This document shows, piece after piece, positions 55,601 through 63,621 of a DNA stretch of 64,000 nt. This DNA comes from an uncultured Oscillospiraceae bacterium (GTDB lineage Bacteria > Bacillota > Clostridia > Oscillospirales > Oscillospiraceae), in the NCBI GenBank assembly GCA_947626845.1, contig CANQTW010000006.1, positions 39,361-103,360 on the forward strand, written 5' to 3'. The notes beneath the pieces were generated by a model. The model was not told the DNA's origin, did not search any database, and saw only the letters and a list, made by a program, of their open reading frames with translations. Within the stretch, counting starts at the first letter, position 1; each line of letters begins with the position of its first letter. The translations under genes and the position numbers were made by a program.

Positions 55601-56026
55601 CTATTTGCGGTCATTGCAGATCTCGTTCATTCGTTTCAGTATCCGTATAAGCTCCGCGGAGTCCTCCGGCCCCAGGGCTTCAAGCGCGCCGGCAAGGGCT
55701 GAGAGCGTCTGCTCCCGCCGCCTGGACATCTCTTCGCGGCCATCGCCTGTCAGGGTGACAAGAATATGGCGATTGTCCGAAGGATCATCCCGCCTGATGA
55801 CCCAGCCCTTTTCCTCCATGTCCCTGAGCATCGCCGCGGTACGCGCGGTGCTGACGGACAGCTCGTCGCTGAGCTGGCGGGGATACGTCTCCCCGTTGTG
55901 GCTTTGCAGGTAATACAGCGCCAGATGCTCCCCCTGGGCCAGCTTTGCCGTTTGCCGCCAAACGCCGCTTTTGAACTGTTCGGACCGGAGCCGCAACAGC
56001 TCGCCGGCCATTTCCCTGTAGTCCAT
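55601..56026 (-). CDS. MarR family transcriptional regulator
   Basis: The 141-residue protein has a MarR winged helix: LALYYLQSHNGETYPRQLSD, ELSVSTARTAAMLRDMEEKG, WVIRRDDPSDNRHILVTLTG, and a helical end. It is not closely similar to the MarR protein at 53715. It starts after ACGGAGCATATC on the minus strand, 293 bases downstream of pckG, and ends in its own terminator. Target genes are unknown. Confidence 0.87.
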   Translation of the reverse strand: MDYREMAGELLRLRSEQFKSGVWRQTAKLAQGEHLALYYLQSHNGETYPRQLSDELSVSTARTAAMLRDMEEKGWVIRRDDPSDNRHILVTLTGDGREEMSRRREQTLSALAGALEALGPEDSAELIRILKRMNEICNDRK

Positions 56027-56189
56027 GATATGCTCCGTAAAGGACGGGAATCTCTGATTAAACCGTCAAAGCGGACCGTAAAGGCGTTGCCCTACACCAG
56101 CCGCCGCGGAACAGTATGTCCGGAGCTTCCCTAATAGTATTAGCTATTATACCTCTTTTTTTCCAACGTGTCAAGACAAATATTTTAAA

Positions 56190-56282
56190 AGCGCACCCCT
56201 TGCGGGGTGCGCTATTGACTGTCGAAAAAATATCGAATTTGAGTTTTTTGACAAACTGAGCGCACCCCGCAAGGGGTGCGCT
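56190..56282. mobile_element. MITE-1 copy C: internally deleted remnant between duplicated hairpins
   Basis: GACTGTCGAAAAAATATCG and TTTGAGTTTTTTGACAAACT (about 42 bases, 56217-56258) are the two ends of MITE-1 joined with the middle 160 bases missing. On each side stands the hairpin AGCGCACCCC/GGGGTGCGCT (56190-56213 and 56259-56282), its loop TTGC in one copy and GCAA in the other. The 293-base gap between the MarR gene and pckG has no gene. Confidence 0.65.
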
Positions 56283-56319
56283 CATTGGACAGGTTTTATT
56301 TGTTTTATGACGGGTCGGT

Positions 56320-58092
56320 TTATTTCAGGTTGTTCTCCAGAATCTCCAGGTTCTCCTCCAGCTCGCGGGGCAGCTTGCCCTCGCCGACCTGGTCGAAGAA
56401 CTTGCGGATATCGGCGGCCTCGCCCTTCCAGACCTCCTTGTCGATGGTGAGAAGCTCCTTCAGCGTATCCTCACTGACTTCGTCCTCGATGCCCTCCAGA
56501 TTGATGTCCTCCGGCTTGGGCATGTAGCCGATGGGGGTCTCCACAGCGTCAACAGTGCCGGCGCAGCGCTTCAGTATCCACTCCAGAACGCGCATGTTGT
56601 CGCCGAAGCCCGGCCAGAGGAAGTGGCCCTCGTCATCGGTACGGAACCAGTTGACGTGGAAGATCTTAGGAAGCTTGGTGACACGCTTGTCGTGTCCCAT
56701 GTCGATCCAGTGCTGCCAGTAGTCGGCCACGTGGTAGCCGATGAAGGGACGCATGGACATGGGGTCGCGGCGCACGATGCCAACAGCGCCGGTAGCGGCG
56801 GCAGTGGTCTCGGAGGCGACGGTAGCGCCCAGGAATACGCCGTGATTCCAGTCGCGGGACTGATAGACCAGGGGAGCGGTCTTGGCGCGGCGTCCGCCGA
56901 AGAGCATGGCGTCCAGAGGTACGCCCTGGGGGTTGTCAAACTCTTTGGAAAGGCAGGGGCAGTTGCGGGCGGGAGCGGTGAAGCGGGAGTTGGGATGAGC
57001 GCCCTTGGAGCCGTCGGCGGGGTCCCAGGGCTCGCCCTTCCAGTTGAGAGCGTCCTTGGGGGGATTCTTGTCCATGCCCTCCCACCAGACGGTGCCGTCG
57101 GGCTTGAGGACCACGTTGGTGAAGATGGTGTTCTTCTTGGTGGACAGCATGGCGTTGGGGTTGGACTTCATGGAGGTGCCGGGGGCCACGCCAAAGAAGC
57201 CGTTCTCCGGGTTCACGGCCCACAGCCTGCCGTCGGGGCCCGGACGGATCCAGGCGATGTCGTCGCCCACAGTCCACACCTTGTAGCCCTTGGCCCTGTA
57301 TCCCTCAGGGGGGATCAGCATGGCCAGGTTGGTCTTGCCGCAGGCGGAGGGGAAGGCGGCGGAGATGTAGTGGACCTCGCCGTTGGGGAACTCCACGCCC
57401 AGGATCAGCATGTGCTCGGCCATCCAGCCCTCGTCACGGCCCAGGCAGGAGGCGATGCGCAGAGCGAAGCACTTCTTGCCCAGCAGCACGTTTCCGCCGT
57501 AGCCGGAGTTGACAGACATGATCAGGTTCTCCTGGGGGAAGTGGACGATATAGCGCTTCTCAGGGTCCAGCTGCGCCTTGGCGTGGAGGCCCTTGATGAA
57601 GTCGGGGCTGTCGCCCAGGGCGTCGTAAACGTCCAGACCCACGCGGGTCATGATGGCCATGGAGATGACCACATAGATGGAGTCGGTCAGCTCGATGCCG
57701 TACTTGGCAAAGGGGGAGCCCACGATGGACATGGAGTAGGGGATGACGTACATGGTGCGGCCTTTCATGGACCCGTCATAGATCCCGTAGAGCATGGTCT
57801 TCATCTCTTTGGGGTCCATCCAGTTGTTGGTGGGGCCGGCGTCCTCCTTCTTCTCACAGCAGATAAAGGTCCGGTCCTCCACACGCGCCACGTCGTTGAC
57901 GGCGGAGCGGTGATAGACGCAGCCGGGAAGCTCCTCGCCGTTGAGCTTGATAAGCTCGCCGGTCTTGTAGCCCTCCTGGCGGAGGGACTCCAGCTGCTCT
58001 TCACTGCCGTCGATCCATACGATTTTGTCGGGCTTTGTCAGCGCGGCCATCTCGTCGATCCAGCTGAGGACCGCTTTGTTTTTTGTATACAT
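56320..58092 (-). CDS. pckG: phosphoenolpyruvate carboxykinase (GTP)
   Basis: The enzyme interconverts oxaloacetate and PEP with GTP/GDP. The 590-residue protein shows the GTP-type features: SAAFPSACGKTNLAMLIPPE with the kinase-1a P-loop, YKVWTVGDDIAWIRPGPDGR with kinase-2, NPENGFFGVAPGTS and the MLFGGRRAKTAPLVYQSRDW segment. In anaerobes it may run toward oxaloacetate, fixing CO2. The ATG at 58092 follows GAGGAGGTTTTATTCC and matches the family N-terminus. Its promoter with a palindrome is upstream. Confidence 0.96.
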   Translation of the reverse strand: MYTKNKAVLSWIDEMAALTKPDKIVWIDGSEEQLESLRQEGYKTGELIKLNGEELPGCVYHRSAVNDVARVEDRTFICCEKKEDAGPTNNWMDPKEMKTMLYGIYDGSMKGRTMYVIPYSMSIVGSPFAKYGIELTDSIYVVISMAIMTRVGLDVYDALGDSPDFIKGLHAKAQLDPEKRYIVHFPQENLIMSVNSGYGGNVLLGKKCFALRIASCLGRDEGWMAEHMLILGVEFPNGEVHYISAAFPSACGKTNLAMLIPPEGYRAKGYKVWTVGDDIAWIRPGPDGRLWAVNPENGFFGVAPGTSMKSNPNAMLSTKKNTIFTNVVLKPDGTVWWEGMDKNPPKDALNWKGEPWDPADGSKGAHPNSRFTAPARNCPCLSKEFDNPQGVPLDAMLFGGRRAKTAPLVYQSRDWNHGVFLGATVASETTAAATGAVGIVRRDPMSMRPFIGYHVADYWQHWIDMGHDKRVTKLPKIFHVNWFRTDDEGHFLWPGFGDNMRVLEWILKRCAGTVDAVETPIGYMPKPEDINLEGIEDEVSEDTLKELLTIDKEVWKGEAADIRKFFDQVGEGKLPRELEENLEILENNLK

Positions 58093-58135
58093 GGAATAAA
58101 ACCTCCTCATAGAGATACATTTTTCTCTGTAATAT

Positions 58136-58179
58136 ATCTTACACTAAAATGACGAAAGGTTTCAATGTCACACATGACA
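58136..58179 (-). promoter_or_regulatory. pckG promoter with upstream palindrome
   Basis: On the minus strand TTGAAA (58165-58160) and TAAGAT (58141-58136) are 18 bases apart. The inverted repeat TGTCA-TGTG-TGACA (58179-58166) touches the -35 box and may bind an activator or repressor. Confidence 0.5.
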
Positions 58180-58255
58180 AATAATAATCAAAGAATTTTG
58201 AATTTTTGATATATTTTTTCTTGCAGGAAAAACGGCCCTTTCACAAAATGTTGTG

Positions 58256-58843
58256 TCAGGACCGTTTTGAAATATATGGATTTCCGGACAGCGTGAATCG
58301 CCAGAGCCAGTCCTTTGCGTCCCCGGCGTAGTCGATGTTGATCCTGGGGGAGACGTCAACGGAATATCCCCCCTCGCCCGCCTCCACGGTGAGCGGGGAA
58401 GCGGGGTCAAAGACCCGTACGCCGTACAGCGCCTTCGTCACTCCCAGCGCGGCGCACAGCTTGCCGGGGCCGGAGCAGAGGTTGGAGAGCTTGTCCGTCC
58501 TCCGGCGGCGGGCCATCACGCCGATGCCCTCAAGCGGTTCCAGCGCCCGCAGCAGCACACAGTCCGGCTCATCCTCATGGCCGCAGGAGAGGTTGAGGCA
58601 CCAGTACATGCCGTAGATGAGATAGATATAGGCGAGACCCTTCCCCTCATAGAGCGCCCGCACGCGCTCTGTCCGGCCCCGGTAGGAGTGGGCCGCCGGG
58701 TCCAGCGGCCCGCGATAGGCCTCGGCCTCCACGATCCTCCCTCGGACGTCCTCTCCGTCCACGCGGGAGACCAGGGTACAGCCGATAAGCTCCCGCGCCA
58801 CAGTCAGCGTATCCCGGCGGTAAAAGGACTCCGGCAGGATCAT
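58256..58843 (-). CDS. mpg: DNA-3-methyladenine glycosylase (AAG/Mpg family)
   Basis: The 195-residue protein is a 3-methyladenine glycosylase of the AAG type: LARELIGCTLVSR-type VARELIGCTLV, GRIVEAEAYRGPLDPAAHSY with the catalytic Glu, AYIYLIYGMYWCLNLSCGHE and CVLLRALEPLEGI, then LCSGPGKLCAALGVTKALYG. It removes alkylated purines from DNA. The ATG at 58843 follows GGGGAGGAAATTGAG and overlaps the rsmA stop by four bases; the earlier start would lie inside rsmA. Confidence 0.9.
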   Translation of the reverse strand: MILPESFYRRDTLTVARELIGCTLVSRVDGEDVRGRIVEAEAYRGPLDPAAHSYRGRTERVRALYEGKGLAYIYLIYGMYWCLNLSCGHEDEPDCVLLRALEPLEGIGVMARRRRTDKLSNLCSGPGKLCAALGVTKALYGVRVFDPASPLTVEAGEGGYSVDVSPRINIDYAGDAKDWLWRFTLSGNPYISKRS

Positions 58844-59700
58844 CTCAATTTCCTCCCCAGAGCGCCGGTGAGACGCGCGAACTCCTGGATGGACAGGGTC
58901 TCGCCCCGCACGGTCTCCGAAAACCCGCACGCGGCGATACACCGGGCGATCTGAGCCTTCTCAAGCCGTCCGGAAAAGCCGGAGGAGAGGGCGTTCACAA
59001 GGGTTTTGCGCCGCTGGTTGAAGGCCGCGCGGACGACCTGGAAAAAGAGCTTCTCGTCCGTCTCCGCGGCGGGTCGTTCACGCCGCGTAAGCTTGATTAC
59101 GGAGCTGGTGACCTTGGGCCGAGGCTCGAAGCAGTCCGGCGGCACGTCAAAAAGGAGCTCTGTGTGATAATAAAAGTCCACAAAGATCCCAAACGCGCCG
59201 TAATCCGCCGTGTTCGGTCCGGCGCAGACCCGCCGCGCCACCTCCCGCTGGATCATGACGGTAATGGTCCCGAAAAGCCCGGACGCGATAAGCTTTGTCA
59301 GTACCGGCGTGGTAATGTTGTAAGGCAGATTGGCGCAAACGGCGGGGGAGAGGCCCGCGAAATGCTCGCTGACCAGCGCGGCGGGATCAGCGTCCATCAC
59401 GTCCCTGTTCAGAACGGTGACGTTTTCAAGCGCCCCTACCGTCTCCGCCAGCACCGGCATGAGCCGTCCGTCGATTTCCAGCGCCAGCACCTTGCCCGCT
59501 CTTTTGGCAAGCTCCGCCGTCAGGCACCCCACCCCCGGCCCGATCTCCAGTACGCCTGTGCCCTCGTCGGCCCCGGACTCCGCCGCGATCCGCTCCGGCA
59601 CCCAGGAGGCGATGAGAAAATTCTGCCCCTTGGCCTTGGAAAAATGAAACCCGTGCCTGGCCAGCAGGGCCATAATGAAATTGTAGTCCGTAAGCTCCAT
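58840..59700 (-). CDS. rsmA: 16S rRNA (adenine1518/1519-N6)-dimethyltransferase RsmA (KsgA)
   Basis: RsmA dimethylates two adenines in helix 45 of 16S rRNA. The 286-residue protein contains the signature FSKAKGQNFLIASWVPERIA, the SAM motif VLEIGPGVGCLTAELAKRAG, motif IV AVCANLPYNITTPVLTKLIA and VMIQREVARRVCAGPNTADY. The C-terminal domain continues VTSSVIKLTRR and AFNQRRKTLVNALSSGF. It is the first gene of the rsmA-mpg pair and lies just downstream of the tRNA remnant terminator at 59764. Confidence 0.95.
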   Translation of the reverse strand: MELTDYNFIMALLARHGFHFSKAKGQNFLIASWVPERIAAESGADEGTGVLEIGPGVGCLTAELAKRAGKVLALEIDGRLMPVLAETVGALENVTVLNRDVMDADPAALVSEHFAGLSPAVCANLPYNITTPVLTKLIASGLFGTITVMIQREVARRVCAGPNTADYGAFGIFVDFYYHTELLFDVPPDCFEPRPKVTSSVIKLTRRERPAAETDEKLFFQVVRAAFNQRRKTLVNALSSGFSGRLEKAQIARCIAACGFSETVRGETLSIQEFARLTGALGRKLR

Positions 59701-59763
59701 AAAGCGCCTCGCTTCTGCCGAAAACAGAATCGGCGGCTGTCGTCAGAACAGCTTAGCCGTAAT

Positions 59764-59792
59764 CAAAAAAGAGACTTGCTCAAGCAAGTCTC
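59764..59792 (-). terminator. terminator of the lost tRNA gene
   Basis: On the minus strand GAGACTTGCTTGAGCAAGTC is a perfect hairpin followed by TTTTTTGATT. It stands six bases after the CCA end of the tRNA fragment, so it belonged to the tRNA gene. Confidence 0.75.
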
Positions 59793-59797
59793 CTTCT

Positions 59798-59820
59798 TGG
59801 TCCGAGTGACTGGATTCGAA
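59798..59820 (-). tRNA. tRNA 3' fragment marking an attachment site (attL-like)
   Basis: On the minus strand the 23 bases TTCGAATCCAGTCACTCGG and ACCA are the T-loop, 3' T-stem, acceptor strand, discriminator A and CCA of a tRNA. The bases upstream (GCGGACAA) cannot pair as the 5' T-stem, and no cloverleaf or anticodon arm is found. This is the typical scar left when an element integrates into a tRNA 3' end. The identity of the tRNA is unknown. Confidence 0.7.
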
Positions 59821-60002
59821 TTGTCCGCTATCATTTTCCACCTATTTTATCCTATGCGGAACAAGTCAAACACGGTCAAACCCATAGCCAAAAAACAAGA
59901 AGCCCTGCTGAATTTTCCCGGCCTATAATGCCCTGAATTATTTTGTAAAGGGAAAAAATAAGGGAAAAAAACAAGGGCATATTTTGTGTAATCTTATAAT
60001 AT

Positions 60003-60131
60003 TTGGTCAAAAAAAGCTTTAAATGAGCGGAAAGATTTTTTTGCGTCAGGCGAGGTAACAAGGGGATACTACAGGTCTATCCGAAGTGTCTGACGCAAAA
60101 AAGTCCGACGCGAATTAAAAGATTTTGATAA
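60003..60131 (+). mobile_element. MITE-2 copy 2 (about 130 bp)
   Basis: GAGCGGAAAGATTTTTTTGC, GTCAGGCGAGGTAACAAGG and GTCTGACGCAAAAAAGTCC match the layout of the element at 49501-49665. The ends TCAAAAAAAGCTTTAAAT and, inverted, ATTAAAAGATTTTGATAAAA give short imperfect inverted repeats. No gene is seen in 59701-60320 apart from this and the hairpin. Confidence 0.5.
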
Positions 60132-60155
60132 AAAAGAGAAAATCCCAAGAAGCAA

Positions 60156-60191
60156 AAAGCCACGGTCTGCACAATTGCGGACCGTGGCTTT
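60156..60191. terminator. bidirectional hairpin terminator
   Basis: AAAGCCACGGTC and GACCGTGGCTTT form a 12-base stem ending in T-rich sequence on both strands. Confidence 0.75.
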
Positions 60192-60320
60192 ATTATAGTC
60201 AACCGAAACGGAAATGTCAAATGAAAATTTCCATGAAAGAGGTGGATTGTTATTTCCGTGAAAAAATGACAGAATTACTATGAGTAAAGTTCAGCCAGAT
60301 AAAGAAATGGAGGTGGCGAC

Positions 60321-60581
60321 GTGGACGCTGAAAGCTTAACCGGAATTTATAGGGAGATTGCCAAAGCAATCAGCGTTGATGTGGCAATCGAATTGCATAA
60401 GCTGTTTCGAGGACAGCAGATCATCTTTCCCCAGCGATTATATGACCAGGAGTACATAGAGGAATATGTAAAAAGCCATTATAACGGTCACAACGTTCGG
60501 GAACTGGCAAGAATGTTTGATTATTCTGACCGTCGCATAAGGCAGATAATCAGATTAGTGCGAACTGAAAAAAGCAACTAA
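60321..60581 (+). CDS. Mor-family transcription activator-like protein, 86 aa
   Basis: The C-terminal part, IIFPQRLYDQEYIEEYVKSH and NGHNVRELARMFDYSDRRIR, matches the Mor domain, whose FNGxNxxxLAxxY..S.R..Y-like block has a helix-turn-helix that activates middle promoters in phage Mu; free-standing relatives occur in Firmicutes mobile elements. The protein is shorter than Mu Mor. The start is GTG after GGAGGTGGCGAC. It probably controls genes of the island. Confidence 0.7.
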   Translation: MDAESLTGIYREIAKAISVDVAIELHKLFRGQQIIFPQRLYDQEYIEEYVKSHYNGHNVRELARMFDYSDRRIRQIIRLVRTEKSN

Positions 60582-60605
60582 ACAAAAAGAAAGAAGGAAA
60601 TAATA

Positions 60606-60791
60606 ATGGAACTTTTCTTATTTGTAGCATACGTGGTTTTGAGTTATTGGGCCATAGGGCAAACTCTATACGCAAATAAGATAAGAGTTGGGAGTATGTA
60701 TAACTTGTTCCTGACAAGGGTAATTCTTGGAATGTTATTGGGATTTGTACTGATTCCGATAGCCATTATCAAGAAACTGATCCGTCATTGA
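60606..60791 (+). CDS. small membrane protein, 61 aa
   Basis: A short protein with two hydrophobic stretches, LFLFVAYVVLSYWAIGQTLY and LTRVILGMLLGFVLIPIAII, and a basic end (KKLIRH). It starts after AAGAAGGAAATAATA, 24 bases behind the Mor-like gene. The function is unknown. The 250 bases that follow (60792-61041) contain only a strong ribosome site (ATAGGAGG) with a 17-codon frame from GTG 60806, and no gene that I would call. Confidence 0.5.
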   Translation: MELFLFVAYVVLSYWAIGQTLYANKIRVGSMYNLFLTRVILGMLLGFVLIPIAIIKKLIRH

Positions 60792-61041
60792 TAGGAGGCA
60801 ATACTGTGAAAGCAAGAAAAATAAAAAGTATAGAAAGGAACGGTAAAATGGAAAAATAGGCATAGCAAAGCCACAATCAAAATGACTATACGAGGGGGCA
60901 AGCAAATGGAATTCAATTCGATTTCGATAGGATAAAAGTCACAATTGGTGACAATGTTAAGTCAGAAATAATGATTTACATACAATACATTTTTCTATTC
61001 TAATTAAAATTGAACTTTTGGAAAATACAAAGGAGGAAAAT

Positions 61042-61593
61042 ATGGGACTTTTTGGTTCGTTAGGTAAACTTGGTGCCAAGAACGCTGCAAAATCAATCGA
61101 GGACAGCCGTCAGGAGCGTATCCAGGCCTATTCTCAGAGCAACATGGTTCAATTTGCACAAAGCCACAGCGAAGACCCTGAACTTCGCGCCGGGCTTCTC
61201 AGGTTCGATGGGCTTGCCGACACCTATTTTGATGTTCCTGGGGAGCCTAAAAGGCAAAAGCTCATGTTTGAGATGGTATCCCTTCTGGTCACAAAGCCGG
61301 AGCGGATTCAGGCTCTCTCCGATGGACTTACATATTTCGTCATTGTCCATCCCATCGGAACCAGTGTCAGCAACGGCATGATTGCCTGTGAAAACGGTAT
61401 CTTCGATGGCAGAGGCGCACTCTCCAAGTATATTGCAAGGGAGGATATAGCCGGCTTTGAGAAGGACAAAAAGGGCTGGATTCATATCGTCAAAAAAGGC
61501 GGCGAAGAGGTCTATCTCACATCGACAGATTCCAAGGCCATAAAGGCTGATGCCGACAGATTTTTGGAGCTGTTCCGGTTGCTGTACTGCTGA
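61042..61593 (+). CDS. hypothetical protein, 183 aa, possible PH-like domain
   Basis: I do not recognise this protein with certainty. It is soluble with an amphipathic N-terminus (MGLFGSLGKLGAKNAAKSIE). The middle and C-terminal region (LTYFVIVHPIGTSVSNGMIA, GALSKYIAREDIAGFEKDKK, EEVYLTSTDSKAIKADADRF) has the strand and helix order of a bacterial PH-like domain. It starts at ATG 61042 after AAAGGAGGAAAAT; a TTG eight codons upstream is not preferred. Codon use is AT-rich, as in the rest of the island. Confidence 0.6.
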   Translation: MGLFGSLGKLGAKNAAKSIEDSRQERIQAYSQSNMVQFAQSHSEDPELRAGLLRFDGLADTYFDVPGEPKRQKLMFEMVSLLVTKPERIQALSDGLTYFVIVHPIGTSVSNGMIACENGIFDGRGALSKYIAREDIAGFEKDKKGWIHIVKKGGEEVYLTSTDSKAIKADADRFLELFRLLYC

Positions 61594-61628
61594 CAGGCTT
61601 ATACTGAATCGAAAAAGAGGGAGAAGCT

Positions 61629-62840
61629 ATGAAAAAACTGATGATCGGCTTATTTGTACTGACAATGCTCATAACGCTCTGCGGATGCGGAGATATGGGC
61701 GAACAACTCAAGGATAACATCATAGAGGACGCCCAGTTTGCGATTGACAACGATCCAAGCATCGATAAGGAACTGACGCAAGACATAGTGGACGCCCTCA
61801 AGGGTGAGAATGAGGAGCATATACAATTCGTAAAGGGCGGAACAAACACCGCTTATCCCGGCGTTACATATGAAGAGGCGTTTGAAAACTTCTTTACGGA
61901 CCCCTCCTGGAAATACTTCAAGGGGACGCAGGAGGGGCCCGATGACGATGGCGACGGTGAGCCAGACTACACCATTGACGATGTGGACGTGGTGGAATTC
62001 ACCGGCAGGTGCCTCTATGCGGATACTGAGGTTACGGCTCTCATACAATTCGTGCTGGATACCAACGCCGGAACCTTTGAACCCACATTTCTGAGCTTTA
62101 ACGATGTTCCGCAGAGTGTACTCATGCTGGCAGGACTTATGGAGAAGGTGTTCACTCAAGCCCAGGAGGATCTTGGTATCAGCAACACCACTCCACCCCC
62201 GTCTCAGGATGAGGAGACTACGCCGCCTTCACAAAACGTCACTGACGATCCGTCATCAGACCCGGGGGATGTCTCCGGAAATTACTACACGGACAGCCAA
62301 AACGGATATTATGTCGAGTTGGATAACTCCAATCCCAGCCGTGACGGGACCTTTGGCTTTATTATAGACGGCGAAAAATATCTGGGCGGCGACCTTTTCA
62401 GAATAACTCAAAGCGATTACTCCGGCGAAACAACGGACGGAATATATTACGAGTTCCACTTTTATAAGCCCAATGACAGTATGTTTATGGAGGTCACCGA
62501 AGCCGGAACCTTTATTGGCACTGTGGAACGGGACGCCAAGTTCCTCGAGGGTGATTACTCGGGCTACAATCTGTATACCTGGCAGGGAGATTTTTACGAG
62601 GACACCAACGGCATTAGTATTTCCCTGCTCGTCCTACCAAACGAGATAGAATATTTCTGTAAGCTCGATTGGAATTATGGCCTGATGGTGGAGAGCGGCG
62701 ACGTCTCTCCGGGAGTGCCGACTGAACTCAGCGAGGGAACCGTCATAACCATCGATCTCAATCAAAATGGGACGATCAGCGTCATTCTTGAGCAGGACGG
62801 ATCAAATGGTTTCCACTATGAATTTGAGATGCACCAATAA
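61629..62840 (+). CDS. lipoprotein of unknown function, 403 aa
   Basis: The protein has a lipoprotein signal (MIGLFVLTMLITLCGC, lipobox LCGC), an N-terminal domain (about residues 20-180) with GVTYEEAFENFFTDPSWKYF, VEFTGRCLYADTEVTALIQF and FDVPQSVL-type ending, a linker rich in Thr/Pro/Ser (TTPPPSQDEETTPPSQNVTD), and a C-terminal beta-rich domain (residues 215-403). The N-terminal domain resembles small secreted proteins with a test for a Trp-rich strand pattern found in many Firmicutes lipoproteins, but I cannot name the family. It follows the previous gene by 35 bases. Confidence 0.65.
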   Translation: MKKLMIGLFVLTMLITLCGCGDMGEQLKDNIIEDAQFAIDNDPSIDKELTQDIVDALKGENEEHIQFVKGGTNTAYPGVTYEEAFENFFTDPSWKYFKGTQEGPDDDGDGEPDYTIDDVDVVEFTGRCLYADTEVTALIQFVLDTNAGTFEPTFLSFNDVPQSVLMLAGLMEKVFTQAQEDLGISNTTPPPSQDEETTPPSQNVTDDPSSDPGDVSGNYYTDSQNGYYVELDNSNPSRDGTFGFIIDGEKYLGGDLFRITQSDYSGETTDGIYYEFHFYKPNDSMFMEVTEAGTFIGTVERDAKFLEGDYSGYNLYTWQGDFYEDTNGISISLLVLPNEIEYFCKLDWNYGLMVESGDVSPGVPTELSEGTVITIDLNQNGTISVILEQDGSNGFHYEFEMHQ

Positions 62841-62908
62841 AGGTAAAAAACCGAGGCTTCTCAATTTGAGGTGCCTCGACAATACAACAGGGAAAAACGG
62901 AGGAAAAT

Positions 62909-63403
62909 ATGAAAGAGAGTATTTCTATCCTTTTTTGCGTCATAACGTTATCCTTATGCCTTGCCTCCTGTGGCGGCAAAGAGGCTGAGGTCCCGTCAAA
63001 TGAGGAATATTTCGCTATTGTCGAGCAAATCAATAACGGCCAGTACGACGAGGCAAAAGCTCAAATTGAGGAGCTTTATGGAAAATTTGAGTATGACGGC
63101 TCTGCTGCCGGGGTCAACAAGATGAATCTCTATCGGTTGTTGTATGACAAGCAGGAGATGTATGACGAGGAAATGGATGTACTGCTTGAGTTTTTATCAG
63201 CATCTAAGTACAAAGATTTCCTGCCAGATTCGGAAAAAGTCCCCGAGGATGATAGAGCGCCTTTTATGGACTTGGTTTTTGTCGTGCAGCAAATCAATAG
63301 AATCATTGATAAGGCCTCCGAGGAGAAAGCCCAGAATGCCGTTTCCATTGTAGGACAGGACATTTTGGATAAGTACGGTACAGACTATACGCCGACATGG
63401 TAA
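62909..63403 (+). CDS. lipoprotein of unknown function, 164 aa
   Basis: The N-terminus is a lipoprotein signal (ILFCVITLSLCLASC, lipobox LASC). The mature part is helical and acidic (EYFAIVEQINNGQYDEAKAQ, LYDKQEMYDEEMDVLLEFLS, VFVVQQINRIIDKASEEKAQ), with a pattern close to a short tetratricopeptide-like helical repeat. The start follows ACGGAGGAAAAT. It is 68 bases after the previous lipoprotein gene, with a bidirectional hairpin downstream. The function is unknown. Confidence 0.65.
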   Translation: MKESISILFCVITLSLCLASCGGKEAEVPSNEEYFAIVEQINNGQYDEAKAQIEELYGKFEYDGSAAGVNKMNLYRLLYDKQEMYDEEMDVLLEFLSASKYKDFLPDSEKVPEDDRAPFMDLVFVVQQINRIIDKASEEKAQNAVSIVGQDILDKYGTDYTPTW

Positions 63404-63427
63404 GATGTGATTGACGACAGGAACAAA

Positions 63428-63479
63428 CACAACACTGGACTGCTAATTAACTGCTAATTATATGCAGACCAGTGTTGTG
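63428..63479. terminator. hairpin terminator between convergent genes
   Basis: CACAACACTGG and CCAGTGTTGTG form an 11-base stem, extended by CTGC/GCAG; the loop holds the direct repeat CTGCTAATTA twice. It lies 24 bases after the lipoprotein stop. Confidence 0.65.
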
Positions 63480-63584
63480 CTATATTGTCGTTAATAGATT
63501 CCTATGGCTATGGGAGTAATGTTGTGCTCGAAACAGTGCAAACAACCTTGATGTTACATATGAATAAATCTTTTCTTTACAAAT

Positions 63585-63615
63585 GACGGAATTACTCGTT
63601 TTGAGCAATTCCGTC
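63585..63615. terminator. hairpin terminator after the excisionase gene
   Basis: GACGGAATTACTC and GAGCAATTCCGTC form a 13-base stem (one mismatch) with T-rich sequence on the plus side; on the minus strand it lies just after the excisionase stop. Confidence 0.65.
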
Positions 63616-63621
63616 CTTATT

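Noticed and set aside
56623..58152. 509-codon plus-strand frame opposite pckG
   Set aside because: Fully antisense to a well conserved PEP carboxykinase and without any recognisable domain.
59798..59890. Complete tRNA gene on the minus strand
   Set aside because: Only the T-loop and 3' acceptor end exist; no anticodon arm, D-arm or 5' acceptor strand can be fitted.
60792..61017. 17-codon frame after ATAGGAGG at 60806
   Set aside because: Strong ribosome site, but the peptide is very short and basic without conservation evidence; it may be a decayed gene.
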